Source: Dipetalonema caudispina
Taxonomy: Eukaryota > Nematoda > Chromadorea > Rhabditida > Onchocercidae
Assembly: GCA_013365325.1 (NCBI GenBank)
Contig: JABVXV010000089.1
Location: forward strand, 62,001-126,000
Direction: 5' to 3'
DNA length: 64,000 nucleotides
In this document: positions 39,030 through 52,206 of the stretch, piece by piece
Numbering within the stretch: position 1 is the first letter of the stretch
How the letters are laid out: each line of letters starts with the position of its first letter
Made by a program: the position numbers and the translations under genes
Notes under the pieces: model-generated
The model's input: only the letters and a program-made list of their open reading frames with translations
Databases searched by the model: none
Told to the model about the DNA's origin: nothing

Positions 39030-42000
39030 ATGCTGATGAATAACTCCATCTTGAACATCGCGAATAATTCCGGCATTAACGGTAACAATGATGATGTAGC
39101 TGCATTTGATACTTGGGAAGATCGAAGGATATCAATAACGCTTCAATATGGCTCATTAAAGGAAGTATTAGTTCTTGAACGATCTGATAATCCACAGGTT
39201 AGATGCATCCGAATCTTGTCATGCTTACTTATATTAAAATTAATAATAGCTGAGTGAAGTAACATAATAACTAAAGTCATTTACATAAATCTGAAAGTAG
39301 TTCGAAGAGAAATACATGCATCGTAAAGTTCCGAGATATTCTGATGTATCTTGGGTTATCTGAAAAAATCACAACCGTGAATAACTTTATGTGAATTTTT
39401 TTGCGAAAGACATTGATATCGTTCAGTAGTAAGGCCTATTTCAGGCATAGTCTTTGGAAGGGGTAAAAGTTTTTTCTTTCAAGATTACCCTCATTTTAGT
39501 AGCTTGACATAGTTACGAAATTCTTGAATGGCTCGTAGTTTTGTTACAACAACAGTAAAGTAATTCTTAAGCATTTGAATTTTAATGATAAAATTTCGAA
39601 ATTAATTTGCGAAATTAAATGTGTTTCATTTTAGCAATTTGAATCACTCTGTGAGCGTGCTAGGCAAATGGCTGAAAAGCATTATGATGGTAAATTAACG
39701 AACGGCTGTGAGCTACATTTATTCAGACATGATTATAACTCACCAAATATGCTCCAACACTTGGCCTCTGTTACACAGCTGGTATATATCATTTTCCGAT
39801 TCTATTTTCAGGATTAAATTGATAAATAATTATTTGCAAGTTAATGCTTTGTAATACAATTCCAGTCAATCGACGTGAGTCCATCGATAATTTCCGTGGT
39901 CTGAAACGGTAATATATGTTTTGATCTTCAATAAGTTGAAATTTCCTGACGTGAATTCAGAAAGTCAATTTCAGGATAACGGTTGCATTGTGGAAATAAT
40001 TTTGATTGATCGTAATGAACGACCAACACGACCTCATGTGCTTGCTGTTACATCATATATGACTCCAACATTTTGTGATTACTGCGGTGAAATACTGGTT
40101 GGGTTAATCAAACAGGGTTTGCAGTGTGCCAAATGCCGGTATCTATTTCCTATCAGTTTTAATATATCCGAGAAGTTTTTCATTTTCAAAAATACTAATT
40201 TTTTTTTTTTATAGATGTAATTTTCATAAAAAGTGCGCATTTGCCCCAAGGAATAATTGTGCTAAAAATAATTTAACTGCAATCCTTCCAAGTACAGCAT
40301 CTACAGGTATGTATATTTTTTGGTATTCAGTATGTATTCTGCTTGATGAAAGTGAAGAAGTTAGTATGTATTATGCTTTAGATTAGATTGATTTGAAGTG
40401 TATGTAGGAAGAATGAATGATATGTAGTGTTTACATGATCAGTAATTAGCAATTAATTACTCAAATTAATTTCTCTTACTTACAGATGATCTTCGATGTC
40501 AGCAAGATGCAGCATTTGCATTACCGCATACATTGGCTATACATAATTACAAGACGCTGACCATTTGTAAAGTGTGTGATAAAATGTTAATTGGTCTGAT
40601 GAAGCAAGGATTACGTTGTCGTGATTGCAAGGTTTTACATGTTTAAAGGAATGGATAACATAGTTGGAAAGATTGTGTAAAAGTTGTAAATTAAATTTGA
40701 AAGCTTCGAGATTCGATATTTAGTCCTGAACGGTATCACTCATTTGTTGATTGCCGAATTTCGATTGTAGTAAAATGACTTCTTTTTCCGAAATTCAAAT
40801 ATTTTCGAAAGTCTTATTTTCAAATTTTTTAAGCCTTATTACCATATAGCAACCATTCCAGGTTAATGTGCACAGAAAATGCGCTTCATTGTTACCAATG
40901 AATTGCCAAATAGCAGATGGTGCTATAACACCTTCATTCGACCAATTAAGTGTTGATGATGATACATTGTTGATTTCGACAACGTATGACGAATCTGCAA
41001 CACAAGAAAACGATTCAATGATACCGCTTGCTCGGTTGCCAGGTTTCTGGTTTTTCCGACTCTCTTTAGATGGTTACCAAGTTTAATTATGGTAATTTTG
41101 AATTTAAAGGGCAAGCATCAACAAGAGTCACTAATCGACAACCAACAGTCGAAGGGTGGATGATCCATTTCATGCTTGATCAACCGGAACGACGTCTTAG
41201 ACACTACTGGATTCTTACCGGTGGTGCTATTAATATGTATAATGAATATAATGAAGGTAATAAAATCCATAAATGGTTAGGAATTTTAGTTGAATCTACC
41301 TAAACAGTGTGACATTAGAAATTACTGTTATGGAGCAAAAAATTACATTAAATTAAAATTTTAAGTTTTGGGATTTCTTTGTTAGCATCCTATTGGAAGT
41401 TTAAAAACTTTACTTAAATAGGTGTAAATCCACATCGCATTTATCGAACTATTCCACTTGGTGGCATAATGGTTCTAACGCCTTATAATGGACCACCTGT
41501 GCATTCAAGGTTTGCTGTATAGATTCAGAAAATTGGAATTGATGATCTGAAGTTATTCGGTTTCTTCATGTACTCCATCCCATGACGTTTTGTTTTGTTT
41601 TGTTTTTTTTGATCTAAAAATGCGGCAAGATGGAATGAAATTGTGAAGCGCAAAGTGTACCCATTCTCATTCAACCACTTTATTACTCAGTTTTTGAAAG
41701 TGGAATTTTAAAAATTCGAATCGCTTTGTCATTATTAATTTCAAAAACTTGAAAATTTTGTTTCTTAAACAGAAGATGATCCTTTCCAAACATCTCTGAC
41801 CTCTAACTCACATATATATGGATATATACATTCAAACTTAGCATTTCGAACTAAGTTTATCAAATTTGCAGCTTTCCTGCTCATTGTTTCGAAATCCGTA
41901 CAACATCACATATGGTCTATTGTGTGGGTGAAAATTTAGATGTGTACGGTGCGCCTCCCTCGAAAGTACCACGTCATGCTAATGGGAAAAGTAATTCTAA

Positions 42001-44406
42001 TGCTCAAATGTGGTTTCAGGTGACCTCTTCTCTGATTATATATTTTCACCAAAATTCGTTACCAATTTTCAAGAATTTCTAAACAAATTCGGTCTTTCGA
42101 GGTGGATTAGAGATAGATGTGATATTTCCAGGAAGGGAAGACAGATATCTCTATAAATGATATTTAAATGTCGATGCGAAAAAGCGTTTTTATAGGCTTT
42201 GCAACAAGCGTTACGACCACCATCATCTAGAAATGATTCTTCGAATACAGAACCAGCATTGCAATTTACTGAGTTGTATCAGGTTGATTTTATTCAAATG
42301 TTGAATCAATTCCCAGGCAGTATTTAGTGTGCTAAATGATAACTGAACTTGATATACTTTTTACTCATTTTTCTTAAATTTTTAGCATAAACTTCAAAAT
42401 GATAGGAAAACTTTTTCATCAGATTTTGGGTGATAAAACGCTTGGGTCCGGACAATTTGGTACCGTCTATGCAGGCGTTCATCGACAAAGTGGACGTGAA
42501 GTTGCTGTAAAAGTAAACGTTTAAATGACTTTAAGTTTCAAACTTTGTCTTTCTCTGACTTGACTTAATACCTGACTTTCACAGCTTGCTGGTGATAATG
42601 AACAAAAGATAGTACTGATTTATCTGAAGTATTACAAATAGCTGAGCTACTCAGTAATATGCAAATCATAGAGGATAAGTAAAGTAAGATAAGTAGATAG
42701 GCTTAATTTAATTCCCAGTAAATGATATGTGTTAAGGATGTAAATGTTAGTTGAATTTTTGAGAAGTTCGTTGAAATATGAAGACAATTGTAAAGAAGTG
42801 GGAAATGTTCAGGAATTTCTGAAATACAATTCAGGTAATAGCAAAAGATCGATTCTCAAAAAAATCATCAGCTGGAGTGGAAACATTGCGAAGTGAAGTA
42901 GCAATCCTGCAATCAATTAGCCACCGTGGCATTATCAAACTAGAATCGATGTTCGAAACAAAAGATAAAATTTTCGTGGTAATGGAAAAAATGAATGGTG
43001 ATATGTTGGAAATGATTTTAAGTCAGGTATGTCGAGAAGTCTTATCTGATATAAATTTATAGTCGAGAGTTGCTACTACTGAAATTGTTGTCTGTCCTTG
43101 AGAGAGAAACACTGTATTCAGGAAGTTCGCGAAACACTATTCGAATATTTGTATTGTATCAAGTAATTTGTTAGCCTTGGGACAAGGTCTAGCTTACAGT
43201 CACATATTTAACAAAGAAGAAAAATTGAACATATTTAAATTGGAAATTATTTTCATTCCACTGCTGAGATGTCGCACTCTTCTCAATTCATTTTTAGGCT
43301 GCAGGTCGCCTGGATGAACGAGTTACCAAATTTTTGATAATGCAAATTTTGTGCGCCCTGCGATATTTACATTCGAAGGGAATCGCACATTGCGATCTCA
43401 AACCCGAAAACGTCCTATTATCTGATCTCGTCAGTGCTTTCCCTCAAACAAAACTATGCGATTTTGGCTATGCTCGATTTATCGGTGATGCTCAATTCAG
43501 GTAGTCCCATATTTTATTATGAAATTTGATTTGTAAAATACATGGAAGTTCAACCATATGAGAGGTTAGTTTTTGTAGAGATAACCTTACGAATGGGAGA
43601 AAAGAAATTGCTCGTTGTGATAATTTCAGGAAAACGATTGTTGGTACTCCGGCTTATTTAGCCCCAGAAGTTCTTCAAAAGCGAGGTTAACTTTGGGAAA
43701 AAGGATTTTTCTTTAAATCACCAAATACTATTTATTCATTTACTTATTGATTGCTTTATTGCTCATAACTTATGCTTGCCACTAACTTATTTGCTTACTT
43801 GTTGCATTTCGATACAATTCTTGACTTACTGTTTACTTTTTTCTCAGGATTTCCGGATTGCTGCTCGTTTTTCTTCTTGATTATCCTATATTAGATGTAA
43901 TTTATAGGCTATAATAAATCGCTTGATATGTGGTCTGTCGGCGTGATAATTTATGTAACACTAAGCGGTACATTTCCGTTTAACGATGGCGAAGAAATTG
44001 CAGAGCAAATACAAAATGCTGCTTTTATGTTTCCAGCAGAACCGTGGCAACAAATATCACGTGAAGCTATTGACCTGATTCAGAGATTACTTAAAGTAAA
44101 GGTAATAGCCATATCGTGGTATTCAAAATTAAAAACTGCCATGATTGTCCCAAGCAGTTGAAAGTATGCTGGAAAAAAGCTGATGCCTAAAATCGGAATT
44201 TCCAGATCGAAGAACGTTTGTCGATCGATGAATGCATGAAACACGAATGGTTGGGTGGAGCGCAAGTTTATATGGACCTACGGCGATTGGAGTTACAACT
44301 TGGCGGAGAAAGATATCTAACTAATGCAGAAGATGATGCCCGCTATGCTGATTTCCTGGCAGGTCAAGGGATTATCCCTCAACACATCTCTCCACCATTA
44401 ATTTAA
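39030..44406 (+). CDS. dkf-1: Protein kinase D (DKF-1-type serine/threonine kinase)
   Basis: Sixteen exons join in phase: 39030-39197, 39635-39781, 39975-40138, 40215-40306, 40486-40631, 40862-41042, 41110-41256, 41422-41509, 41872-42019, 42196-42282, 42423-42512, 42835-43026, 43298-43500, 43630-43685, 43908-44101 and 44206-44406 (stop 44,404), about 767 residues. Order: a short N-terminal region, C1a ([18 protein letters not shown] ... HKKCA, about 125-175), C1b ([17 protein letters not shown] ... HRKCA, about 220-270), a PH domain (EGWMIHF to about 430), then the kinase from about 457: [47 protein letters not shown] is characteristic of the PKD family. These kinases bind diacylglycerol through C1, are activated at membranes and phosphorylate Ser/Thr substrates. 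The activation loop reads AQFRKTIVG: the first PKD serine is Gln and the second Thr, like C. elegans DKF-1 with its single Thr. The acceptor at 41,110 is the least certain junction, since two nearer acceptors hit stops. Confidence 0.95.
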
Positions 44407-44419
44407 AAAATTCTATTGT

Positions 44420-44533
44420 AATAAAATTCATGTAAATTTCTGCGATGTAAAACGTTATCACATTTGAGACTAATAAGATAGCTGTATAATAAGTTATATG
44501 ATTTAGATGGGAAATGAAAATGAATGAAATAAA
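44420..44533 (+). terminator. Polyadenylation signals of the protein kinase D gene
   Basis: AATAAA occurs at 44,420-44,425, only 14 bp past the stop codon, and again at 44,528-44,533. The second gives a more usual 3' UTR of about 130-150 bp. Only the hexamer was used; the cleavage site is not visible. Confidence 0.5.
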
Positions 44534-45531
44534 TTTTATGGTAACGTGAGGAAGAAAATTATTTTATTGTGCTATGCGAACAAAAGAAAAGATTCTTTTG
44601 TACAAATTCATCTGCTATTTTGCGCTTTTTTTCATTTTAGTCATATTTGAATTCAGGATCAGGGTCCAAATTTTATACAAATTTGTGAAACTTTCTAGGT
44701 TTTTTCGCCGTCTAGAAACTTTGAATTTTCAATACAGCGATATTTGGTTCAGTTTGCATGCATGTTTCATAGCTTATTCGAAAATAATTTCAATTGCATA
44801 AATCTTTTTTTTGCGTTTTCAAAAATTTCTTTTCAATAAACAAAAATCTTTGCAAGGTTTTCTATTTTCCATGATGTAGATTGGAAAGAGTAAAGAATTA
44901 TGAATATCCTGATGAGCTAAGAAAGCCAAGAACGATTGGAATGAGCCTAATCTTGGCTATTATTTATGTTCTTCCCCTCCCTCCTGTCTATTATTTGCAG
45001 AAGCGGAAGTGTTGTGAGCCTGGCAAATAGCAATGATAATAGGCCATCAACAAACGATTCTAAGGGTCCAATGATCCAACGTGCCATCAATGATTGCATA
45101 TCATTGTAATTTCGAATCTTTTGCTAATTGGATAATTAACACTGACATTATATAATTAACTCTAAGGGATTAAAAGAACAATCAAATACATTTGAACATT
45201 TCTTTTACACATTCCACCGTTGGCCATTTCTAAAATGTGGTGTAGGCAGACGGGAAAAACTGATGAAATGATCCTATTCTTCATCTTGATGATTGATACA
45301 TCATAAGATAGTTACTGCTAGTTCTTTGAATTCTTAAAAAAATATTCTATTTTTGCTATTAATAAATATTTAATTTCTCTCCATTTTGTTAATAAAGCTA
45401 TTCTTTTAATTTGTACTTGTGACATTTCTAACTGTGCCAGAAATGTTTTTGTTATGCTGAATATATTGCTGTACTCAATACTGATTATTTAAAGTACATT
45501 TCCGATCTGTAAACCATTCTAATAATACTTC

Positions 45532-45861
45532 ATGAAAGGAATTTTCTTCAATTTAGACTTAAAACAATCGATGTGCAGAGAAGATAACAGCTTACTATGT
45601 GAGCAGTTAATTTTCTGCAATATGATGGAAGATACGTGCCGTTACGACAATAAGACCAACTTAAAAGTGCAGATTGGAAATTCCGGACAGGTGACAATAG
45701 TTTGACGAAATGGGTTGGATTGATTCCTGAACGTCTGAATAACTTCAGGAAGACTTTTCTAATAGAAATGATATCTTGTGGTGTTAGAGTGAAATGTACA
45801 AAGACCCAAAGTATGGTTTGTAAAAGCTACCAAGCAAATTTATCAGTATACGGGGAACACG
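45532..45861 (+). CDS. Two small Cys-rich open frames, unknown
   Basis: ATG at 45,532 starts a 57-codon frame (stop 45,703) with four Cys in a 30-residue stretch (MCREDNSLLCEQLIFCNMME, then DTCRYDNK). It contains a possible GTGACA donor after GNSGQ. A second open frame, 45,753-45,861, also Cys-containing (ISCGVRVKCTKTQSMVCKSY), starts after an AG in the same phase and ends at a good GTATGT donor. Together they could be exons of a small secreted Cys-rich protein just downstream of the kinase gene, but the first frame lacks a convincing signal peptide. No family recognised; chance is possible. Confidence 0.2.
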
Positions 45862-47619
45862 GTATGTGAGATAAGCGATTCTGATTATCTTCGGATTTGT
45901 GACACAGCTTACCGATAAAATAACACTTTTACGTGAATTATTGGATTTCTTGAAGTGATAAAATGAAATGCGACAAACATCCTCACATTGATAGTGACGT
46001 TTCGAATAGTATAAGGATACGTTTTCATTGTTATAAGCAAGTAACCAACGTATTCTTTCTTCTATGAATGAAATTATTTGAAAATTGTAGATTAGATCCA
46101 TTTTTATACTATTCTTTACTTATACATCATGAAGAGAGAATTTAAGTTTTTTGATAAGAATTCAGATACCTAGCATGAATGAAATTGAAATAAGCAACGG
46201 AGAAAAACATTATCAATTGGTAATCAGAAATGAATGTCTCGATCAAATGGCATTTTTGCATGCTATTCTAGCTCCCTCGGATGAAACAATTGGGGAATCC
46301 CGGAGAAGGACAAATTTCTTGATGATTGTAAAGAATAAGCGATTCTTACAAATAATTAAGCAATAAAGTCAGAATTTTTTTCGATCAGAAATACTTCCAT
46401 GTGAATTATTGAATTGCTTGATTCACTATTTTTCTTTCTCCAGATGGAAACTGATAAACCTAAAGATTGACTCACAATGATTTCTAATTTTATACTGAAA
46501 ACCGCTGTATTATCTGAAGAGAAGTAAGTTCTTGTCATTACAATATTTAAATTCCCTTTCTTTAACAACTCCTTAATTGGAAATAAATACTCAATTTCTC
46601 CCTGTATTTTCCTGCCATTAGTCAAATACTGAAATTTAGAAAAGTGGGATATTTAGCATTTGGTCATCTTAAAAGTACATTTTGTATCTTTTAAATTGAG
46701 AAAGAAATTCCGAACCACTCAAGACACTCAGCAATATTTTCTGAACTGTGATTATGATTTTATTATTTGTCTACATAGTGGAATATAATAAAACATAAGC
46801 TTCTGTAAATATGTTGTAGTGGAAAAATTCTGCATTTCACAAAAATTTTGTGGGTTTTCGACCTATGTGCGGTGAAAGAAAAAGTAATTTTATGAAATCG
46901 AAGATGAAGTGGAATATAATAAAGCTTTAATCCGTCAATAACTCTGTCGGTTCCACAAAGGGATTCCAAATAAAAGTAAAACGACAAAGAGATCGTATTA
47001 TTTTTTTTGTTTAACATTGCATTTGACATGTTTGTCTGTGTCGTTGTGTCGTCCATCAGATATTTTCAAAATTAGTTTCCATATAATCATCTGATAACTT
47101 GAATTTGTGAATCCTTTGCTTCTTGAATTTTCCTTATTTAAAAATCCTTCCCAGGAACTTTTTTGTCTCTTGTCCAATGTATTAACCAGTCAGTGGAATA
47201 TTTTTCTGATTGTCAGAAATAGCGTACAGAAATGGATGATTAACATCAAATATTTGCAATGTTGGATAAATGAATTTATTGATCATCACATGCTAGGATA
47301 CTTGACGATTCGGTATTGATTCTTTCATCAATAATTTGAATTCAACATTTCTTTTTTTATCTTTTTATTGGGAAAATAATATTCAACAATAAATTGTCTT
47401 TCAATTGAACAAATTTTGAGGTTCTATGCTTGTCTTCACGAAACACATTGTATCCGATTGATAATCTCTTTCTGGATAAAAAAGTTTTACTACCATTACT
47501 GGTGAAATATTGTTGTATTATTTTGATGAAATGTTAAAAGTAGTAAGGTTAGCATCCTGCAGAATGGCAAATATAATCACCCTGAGAGTAAAGTTTAAGA
47601 ATTAGTTTGCAAAAAGTTT

Positions 47620-49361
47620 ATTACACTGAAGTGAAAGTAACAACCTGAATAGTAAATCTATTTGTTATATACTTTATTGCAGATAATGCATAATTGGAAA
47701 TGCCGGAAAAATCAGCCGACTGGTCGAATATTGATTGCAAATATCTTGTGGATTCAGTTTTCGGATTTATAACCTAAAAGTAATTGGAATTTTTTTGAGA
47801 TTTTATAAATTCAAGCTTTCGTCATTGGAACAAAAGGTCAGAAATTGGAAAGTTTGAAGTTCCAATAACCACACTGCAAATGATTCAACAAGCTATTCAT
47901 TGTATTGCAAGCGTCCAACTTCCGTAAGAACGTGAAACTGTTAGCCTAGAAGAATATGACATTCTATGAGTAAAAGTGCAAATAAGAAGTTGTTAAGCTT
48001 TCTTTTCAATTTCTTTCATTAGGAAGGTACCACATTAAGAAGGTACCACAATTCCGTTGAATGCGTCAATCAATGTAACTGAGTAATTCCTCTCCCGTAA
48101 ATTCCCTTTCAATCCTGCTAATCTTAATACTTCTAAAGATTTGCATTTGTAGTTCCTCAAAGAAACCATTTGAACACTATGATCTTCGTAAATGAACTCC
48201 TTATGTGAATTCCATCGAAAGGTAAAATTCATTCATAGAAGTATGCCGAAGAAGAAGCTTAAGGCATTGTTTGAGGCTTTGTTCAATGTTTAGACAACTA
48301 AAATTCTAATGATTTTTAAGTTCCGTAAGGGATGGATATCATCTTTTATCATTTCTTACAAGGTGACAAAGGAAATTAGTAGTGTTGTTAAAGTACATTA
48401 TTCACTACGGTAAAAGATTGAAGTGTTTCTAGTAGTTGAAAGATTTACTTCAAAATGCAAGGAAACAAAATTTATGAAAATAACGTTATTGGTTTTATGG
48501 TTACCGTGTTCTATCATCTAATTATGAACTATCTTCAACAGAATATTTAGAAATTTTCTACCCAAAATTGAATAGATAATTTGGACAGATAACACGTACT
48601 TCATTCGATATTCATTTAGCAGTAAATATCCAAATTTGACTGTCCCAATTAGAGCCAAATTGTTTCTACTAAAATTGATATAACGTCGAAATTTGAAAAA
48701 CATAAAAATTAGTATCCGTAATACTTAACACAAAATGATTGATTCTGAAGTAATTTCTGGATTGAAAGAAAAGTAATAATATTTTTTGAGAATGATCATT
48801 GAACAGATTTCTGCTACCTCAATATTATGCAAACTGATAGAAAGATTTTTAGAAGTGGAAAACCTTGCTGCAACCATCATTTAGATCTTTATTCAATAAT
48901 ATAATCTTGGCTTATGTCTCTCGCGATATTCCAGTTTACCAGATTGGTAATACAACGAATATAATTCTCGAAAATAACTGTATTGTATGACCTGAATCAC
49001 AAGTATATGTTACTTTTCTAGGCTATTTTTCATCAAATTCTTTCCCGTGATCACTCCCTGTTTCATTTCCTACTGCCAGAATTATTTTTATATATCATTA
49101 AGAAGTATTGCTAATTAATTTTGAATAAGATCCTATTTTGTTAACTTAGAATTATTTACATTTCAAATTCATCAACACAGAGATAATTCGTTTACCTCCG
49201 CTAAGCATTGCGTTCATCTCACGTTGAATTTCACTTCCAGCATATTGATATAGCATCAACATTACGGACATGACGGTAAACGATGATACGACCGACGATT
49301 CATTAATTGGCGAGGAACGATGCAATAATTTTAGCGCAAAATCCATTTGCGTCTTTGTCAT
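47620..49361 (-). pseudogene. Degraded serpin gene
   Basis: Several minus-strand pieces occur in serpin order. The first, 49,361-49,196, starts MTKTQMDFALKLLHRSS, corresponds to helix A and strand 6B, and has SSFTVMSV where serpins have SPxSI; it ends in a phase-1 GTAAAC donor. The second, about 48,690-48,570, resembles the helix E/F region. The third, 48,232-48,035, has EDHSVQMVSL, then EVLRLAGLKGN and RERNYSVTLI. The fourth, 47,773-47,660, opens after a TTTTAG acceptor and contains IFDQSADFSGIS, a serpin hallmark (ADFSGI). The phases do not join cleanly, frames are broken between 47.8 and 47.9 kb, and no hinge (GTEAxxxT) or reactive loop was found. A C-terminal scrap (ITFSFTAHRSKTHKIF) may lie at about 46,900. 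Serpins inhibit serine proteases through the reactive loop, so this copy looks inactive. A highly divergent functional gene cannot be excluded. Confidence 0.6.
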
Positions 49362-52206
49362 CAGTAACCTGTAGCATTTTAGCATTTAATAATTATGCTA
49401 AACCTATCCTTGATATGAAAAAATGTTCCTTAGACTATTCGACTACGTGATCGACGTAACGCGTCGAACATTCTAGAACGGATATGTTTGTCCTTTTGAT
49501 TAACAAACAATCATAATATTTCTTCTGATTGCATCTGAATTTGTTCAACTGAATGGATTTCAATTTTAAGGAAGAATTTCCACGGGATACCCGCTGGAAA
49601 ATGCTCCTATCGAGAATTACAAGTGATTACAATTGGGAAAGCTTAAATTTGGTAAATTAGAAATAATATTAAACATTTGCTTGGTCACATTAGTATCCTC
49701 GTAGCAGAATTCCGTTTATGGAGGAGTGACAATGGCAAGTATTACTCAATACTGCTACCGCGATAAATAGCACTCCGATGAGTTAAATCAGGACGATATA
49801 TGGTAATTATAAATCGTTGATAATGAATTGTCGAAAATCGATTGCTTTCATATGCAACAATGTGTTTTCTTTTTTTTTTGAAAACATTAAAAATGAAAGT
49901 AACGCATGCACTGGTACTGAAGTTTATGTAAAGTAGGAGTTACTCAGTCCTTCTGTCAGTTAATTAAGGCCAAGATTATCTATCTATAGCTAGACTCTTG
50001 ACCTTAATCATTTGGCTTCTTGACTATTTTGCAGTTTCAGGAAATGTGTCCTGCTCAAAAGGGATAGAAATGAAGTGAAAAAGCCCAGTCGAAATACTTC
50101 CAGTTTGACATTCATTGAGTCCTTTTACCGATTCGAAAAGACTTATCGTTTCAATATGGGTTCAAATATAAATGGATGGAAATGATAGATTGGTGTTGGA
50201 ATGACACAATGTTAAAGTCGTCCACCAGAAATAAATCCTCTTATCAACAAAAAGTGTGGCAATGCATTGTTTACAGTTGTTCAATTCTGTCAACATGAAA
50301 TTTGAATACATTGTAAAGGTTACTAGCAAAGTCATTGTGAAATAATTTATATATAATTTAAAATTTTGCATTTTCAACTCACTAATCGATTAAAACTAAA
50401 AAAGCGTCATACCAATGAAAATTACCAATTGAGTCCGACAACTGTATTTTTTCACTTTAAGCTTTCATTTACACTATCATAAAAAACTAAAGGATGTTTC
50501 TTTCTTGGAATGTTATTTGGTACTTTGAATGATGCAGTTAAAAAACAGATATTTTTTAATAAGTTGATTTAATTGAAGTCCCAGTAAAATTAATGTCACC
50601 AGTGTCAATTATTTTTCATATTTTTGTTGAATATACCCTATATTTTCCTTTATATCTGAAAAGATCTGATTGCAATCATACGTGCGTACACTCACGTAAA
50701 TCGAGTAAGGAGTCAACTACACGTGATATAATATACTTCTTGATTTTATTCATATTTTTATTTGAATACTCGTTTATTCACATAAGATCAATAGCATCAT
50801 CATCGACTAATCGTCGGAGATTAAATATAAAGATATGAAAGAAAAATGCGTAGAAAATATATGAAATTCTGGTCGTATGTATATAAGACCAGCATAAAAT
50901 AACAACTGAGATTTTTTGGAAGAATTTTAATATTTTATGAAATCTGCTGCATTTCAAAAATGAGATAATTTTTGGAAAATGTGTTGAAAATCTAACAAAT
51001 TTTTCAACGAATAACTTTTTCATTTTAAATTTCAATTATCTAAGTGAGCATTTGTTTATCTGTCCTATACTAGATGATTTACTTAAGCTAAACCAACCGA
51101 AAAGGACAAGTATTTTAAATTGCAAATGGTATGAAACGATTGTTTAAAGCGAACAAATGTAATGCAATAAATTGGTACACAAACATTTGCAAACAAACAA
51201 AACAAGGTAAAGCAGCTTATAAGGTTGAATTATAAGTACAATCTTTTATTCCTCCAATATTTTTCTGAATTTATACCAGTTAATCTTATAAAACGAGCCG
51301 GAAAACTGGTTATATTTCTGGATAATGTTTTCAATGTTTCTGTTGAAAACTGATTCAACGTTTTCGCAATTTGTTAATCAGTAATCTAAGATTTTTAGTT
51401 TTCCGATCCTTTCCTTCTTTATTTTTACCGCGCTCCCTTCCCTTATTAAGTTTTATCATATCGCTTCAAAATTTTATGTAATAAAAAAATGAAACAAAAG
51501 CACGAAGTAAAGGCAGAAATATAGAGCAAGAGGAGATCATTTACCTGTACCTAACTATCTGTATAAGGACATGCAGGTGAAAACAGTTTGGTAATTTGAT
51601 CCGAAACTAATCAAATGATGAAATTCAAAGAAGGAAGAAGCTACGCCAAAACATTCCAATCTCTAAACACCTTCAACCGTCTTTAATCCTGTTTCCGACC
51701 CACTTCAATTTCATATATCGAATCGTAATACGTAATATAGTAAATATATGAAGAATGAAACAATAAATTTAATAGCCACTATTAAGAATAAGAAAAAATT
51801 GTCCCAATGACAGTGGTGAACAACCGCTATTTAAGCTTACTTAATACCTGTAAAGCAAATTTCAGAAATGAGATATCAGCCATTTTTTCTCCTCTCAATA
51901 TTTTAATCTAAAATTTGTTTTTATTATTAAGGACGAAAGTAAAGAAGCATCGAGGAAAATTCCTCGAGTGGAACCCGTATTATGGAAACATGTACGTCTA
52001 CCACTGGAAAACATTTTGATAAAATTAAAGTTTTTTAGTTATTCGAGTGGAATTTGTTTGTTGTGCTACAAGACTATGATTTCTACTAAACGACAGTGAA
52101 AAAGCGTTATTTGCGCTCAATACAATCAAAATTACTTTAAAATTCCCGGGATCAAACAGAGAAAAGTGAGTTCCTAATTTGCCCTGCTCGGGAGATTTCC
52201 TTAGTA
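49362..52206. other. Intergenic stretch, nothing recognised
   Basis: Open frames here are short, hydrophobic and without motifs. The end nearest the semaphorin gene (51.9-52.2 kb) must hold that minus-strand gene's 3' UTR, but I could not place its polyadenylation signal with confidence. Confidence 0.5.

Noticed and set aside
46151..46366. Plus-strand frame after a TTCAG acceptor (EKHYQLVIRNECLDQMAF ...)
   Set aside because: It faintly resembles the end of a PH domain, but there are no other PH strands nearby and no phase-compatible donor.
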